A stretch of 21,510 nt of DNA from a virus: the IMG/VR virus record IMGVR_UViG_3300025890_000186, positions 1 through 21,510 of that record; one strand, given 5' to 3'. This document shows positions 20,796 to 21,510 of this stretch, in pieces. The translations under genes were made by a program, and so were the position numbers. The notes below the pieces were generated by a model. It saw only the letters and a list, made by a program, of their open reading frames with translations. It had not been told where the DNA came from and did not search any database. Numbering within the stretch: position 1 is the first letter of the stretch; each line of letters starts with the position of its first letter.

Positions 20796-21121
20796 TTCAC
20801 AATTTCTCCTTCAAGGGTCTTCCAACCGAACACATCACATACATACTTATCTTTGCCGACAAGTACCATATCACCAACACTTGTGCTGCGACATGTGGGA
20901 GCGGTGCCGATATATGTGACACCCTCATTGCGCCACCATGCCTCAGAAATCGTGTTGGTCTTGACAAATGCGATCTCCAACTTCTTCCGTAGGGGAAGAG
21001 CCGCATTCATCTCAATGAATGCAACCGTAGTGGGATCATCCTCAAAGGCTGCGTGTATTACAGCAACCTTCTCAGTTGTCTTACCCAACAGGGTATTTGT
21101 TAGTGCGTCAATCTTATCCAT
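20792..21121 (-). CDS. Early protein, 109 aa
   Basis: The frame opens at 21163. However, the ATG at 21121 has GAGG nine bases upstream and overlaps the previous stop by only 8 bp, whereas the first ATG would overlap by 50 bp, so the start is set at 21121. The protein begins MDKIDALTNTLLGKTTEKVA and has a C-terminal beta-rich half (EGVTYIGTAPTCRSTSVGDM, then VLVGKDKYVCDVFGWKTLEG). Such small beta domains are common in phage early proteins. No family is recognised. Confidence 0.65.
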   Translation of the reverse strand: MDKIDALTNTLLGKTTEKVAVIHAAFEDDPTTVAFIEMNAALPLRKKLEIAFVKTNTISEAWWRNEGVTYIGTAPTCRSTSVGDMVLVGKDKYVCDVFGWKTLEGEIVK

Positions 21122-21329
21122 AAAACCCATCCTCTGTGAAGTAACCAATTCCTTTATTGGCATCTATCTCATTCCCAACCACCCAAGTAGTAGAGTCGTT
21201 GTCCCACCGAACCTTGACTTCTTTGTTAGCAAGGTTGGCATTGAAAGTCATCTCAACAACCTCACCTTCCCACAGGGGCTCGTAACCACCAAAGTTCCCG
21301 ATGATCTTCGTACCTAGTGTCAGTTCCAT
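21114..21329 (-). CDS. Early protein, 71 aa, small beta domain
   Basis: The frame opens at 21368, but the first 13 codons lie in the promoter, so the ATG at 21329 (AGAGG six bases upstream) is the likely start. The product, MELTLGTKIIGNFGGYEPLW then GEVVEMTFNANLANKEVKVR and WDNDSTTWVVGNEIDANKGI, looks like a small SH3-like barrel. It is the first gene of a four-gene early operon. Confidence 0.68.
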   Translation of the reverse strand: MELTLGTKIIGNFGGYEPLWEGEVVEMTFNANLANKEVKVRWDNDSTTWVVGNEIDANKGIGYFTEDGFYG

Positions 21330-21358
21330 AACAACCTCTTTCTCTCTGATTATATCTA

Positions 21359-21387
21359 ATATTAACATAGTCAGAGAACTTTGTCAA
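21359..21387 (-). promoter_or_regulatory. Early sigma70-type promoter (TTGACA-17-TAATAT)
   Basis: -35 TTGACA at 21382-21387, 17-bp spacer, -10 TAATAT at 21359-21364. It sits just downstream of the tRNA gene and drives the 71-, 109-, 81- and 135-aa genes. A TATAAT further downstream has no -35 at correct spacing. Confidence 0.7.
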
Positions 21388-21407
21388 GAAGAAAATGCAT
21401 TTATTTT

Positions 21408-21484
21408 TGGCGGTCCCTATAGGATTCGAACCTATGACCCACAGCTTAGAAGGCTGTTGCTCTATCCAACTGAGCTAAGGAACC
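21408..21484 (-). tRNA. tRNA-Arg (anticodon UCU), CCA encoded
   Basis: A full cloverleaf can be drawn. The acceptor pairs GGTTCCT with AGGGACC, including one T-G pair. The D arm is AGCTCAGTTGGATAGAGC. The anticodon stem ACAGC/GCTGT holds the loop CTTCTAA (anticodon TCT). The T arm is ATAGG-TTCGAAT-CCTAT, the discriminator is G, and CCA is encoded. It would read AGA codons, which are frequent in the phage genes here. The coordinates include CCA. Confidence 0.96.
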
Positions 21485-21510
21485 ATTATTTCTCAGTTTA
21501 ACTTTGAAGC

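Noticed and set aside
1-21510. CRISPR arrays, insertion sequences, integrase or attachment sites
   Set aside because: I saw no regularly spaced identical repeats, no transposase or integrase motifs, and no duplication of the tRNA 3' end elsewhere in the window.

Overview
The window looks like the genome of a T4-like tailed phage (myovirus morphology, Caudoviricetes), probably a marine one infecting a proteobacterium. Five lines of evidence support this: gp5, gp6 and gp25 baseplate homologues; a UvsX recombinase and a gp41-type DnaB helicase; exact T4-type late promoters (TATAAATA); tail-fibre and baseplate sequences of a style common in marine myophages; and tight packing of genes on one strand with many very small ORFs. 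Every gene, including a tRNA-Arg(UCU), lies on the minus strand, so transcription runs from high to low coordinates. The host cannot be named from the sequence.

Layout in transcription order. (1) 21510-20162: tRNA-Arg, then a sigma70-type promoter and a four-gene early operon ending in a GNAT-like protein. (2) 20127-18176: a near-consensus extended -10 promoter, then the replicative helicase and two small genes. (3) 18180-17092: a T4-type late promoter drives a DUF1289 protein, a DNA-methyltransferase-like protein, a 36-aa protein and a basic 70-aa protein. A 10-bp-period G-run array lies at the end of this module. (4) 17091-16740: about 350 bp without a convincing gene. (5) 16740-14880: a dense early-gene nursery with several TTGACA-17-TAnnnT promoters, two paralogous 54-aa proteins, a possible winged-helix protein and two copies of a covarying three-way-junction RNA placed at the predicted 5' ends of transcripts. 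(6) 14877-12780: small genes around uvsX. (7) 12774-1: the late virion block, with gp5 hub, a 70-aa protein, PAAR tip, an 888-aa tail lysin, gp25, gp6, a 1622-aa baseplate/tail protein and a tail-fibre-like protein running off the left edge.

The genes work together as a contractile-tail baseplate and puncturing device plus part of the replication and recombination machinery. The gp5 homologue has no lysozyme domain. Peptidoglycan cleavage appears to have moved to the 888-aa neighbour, which seems to carry both a GH108-type muramidase and an M15-type zinc peptidase. The most novel-looking signal is the paired RNA element in the early region (15264-15322 and 15551-15610). Its two copies keep the same junction nucleotides but swap stem bases in a compensatory way.

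Several real genes are under 60 codons (58, 55, 52, 54, 54, 36 and 32 aa). Several longer ORFs have spurious starts that read through promoters, so starts here were corrected using ribosome-binding sites and promoter positions. All functional calls come from reading motifs by eye; no database search was run.
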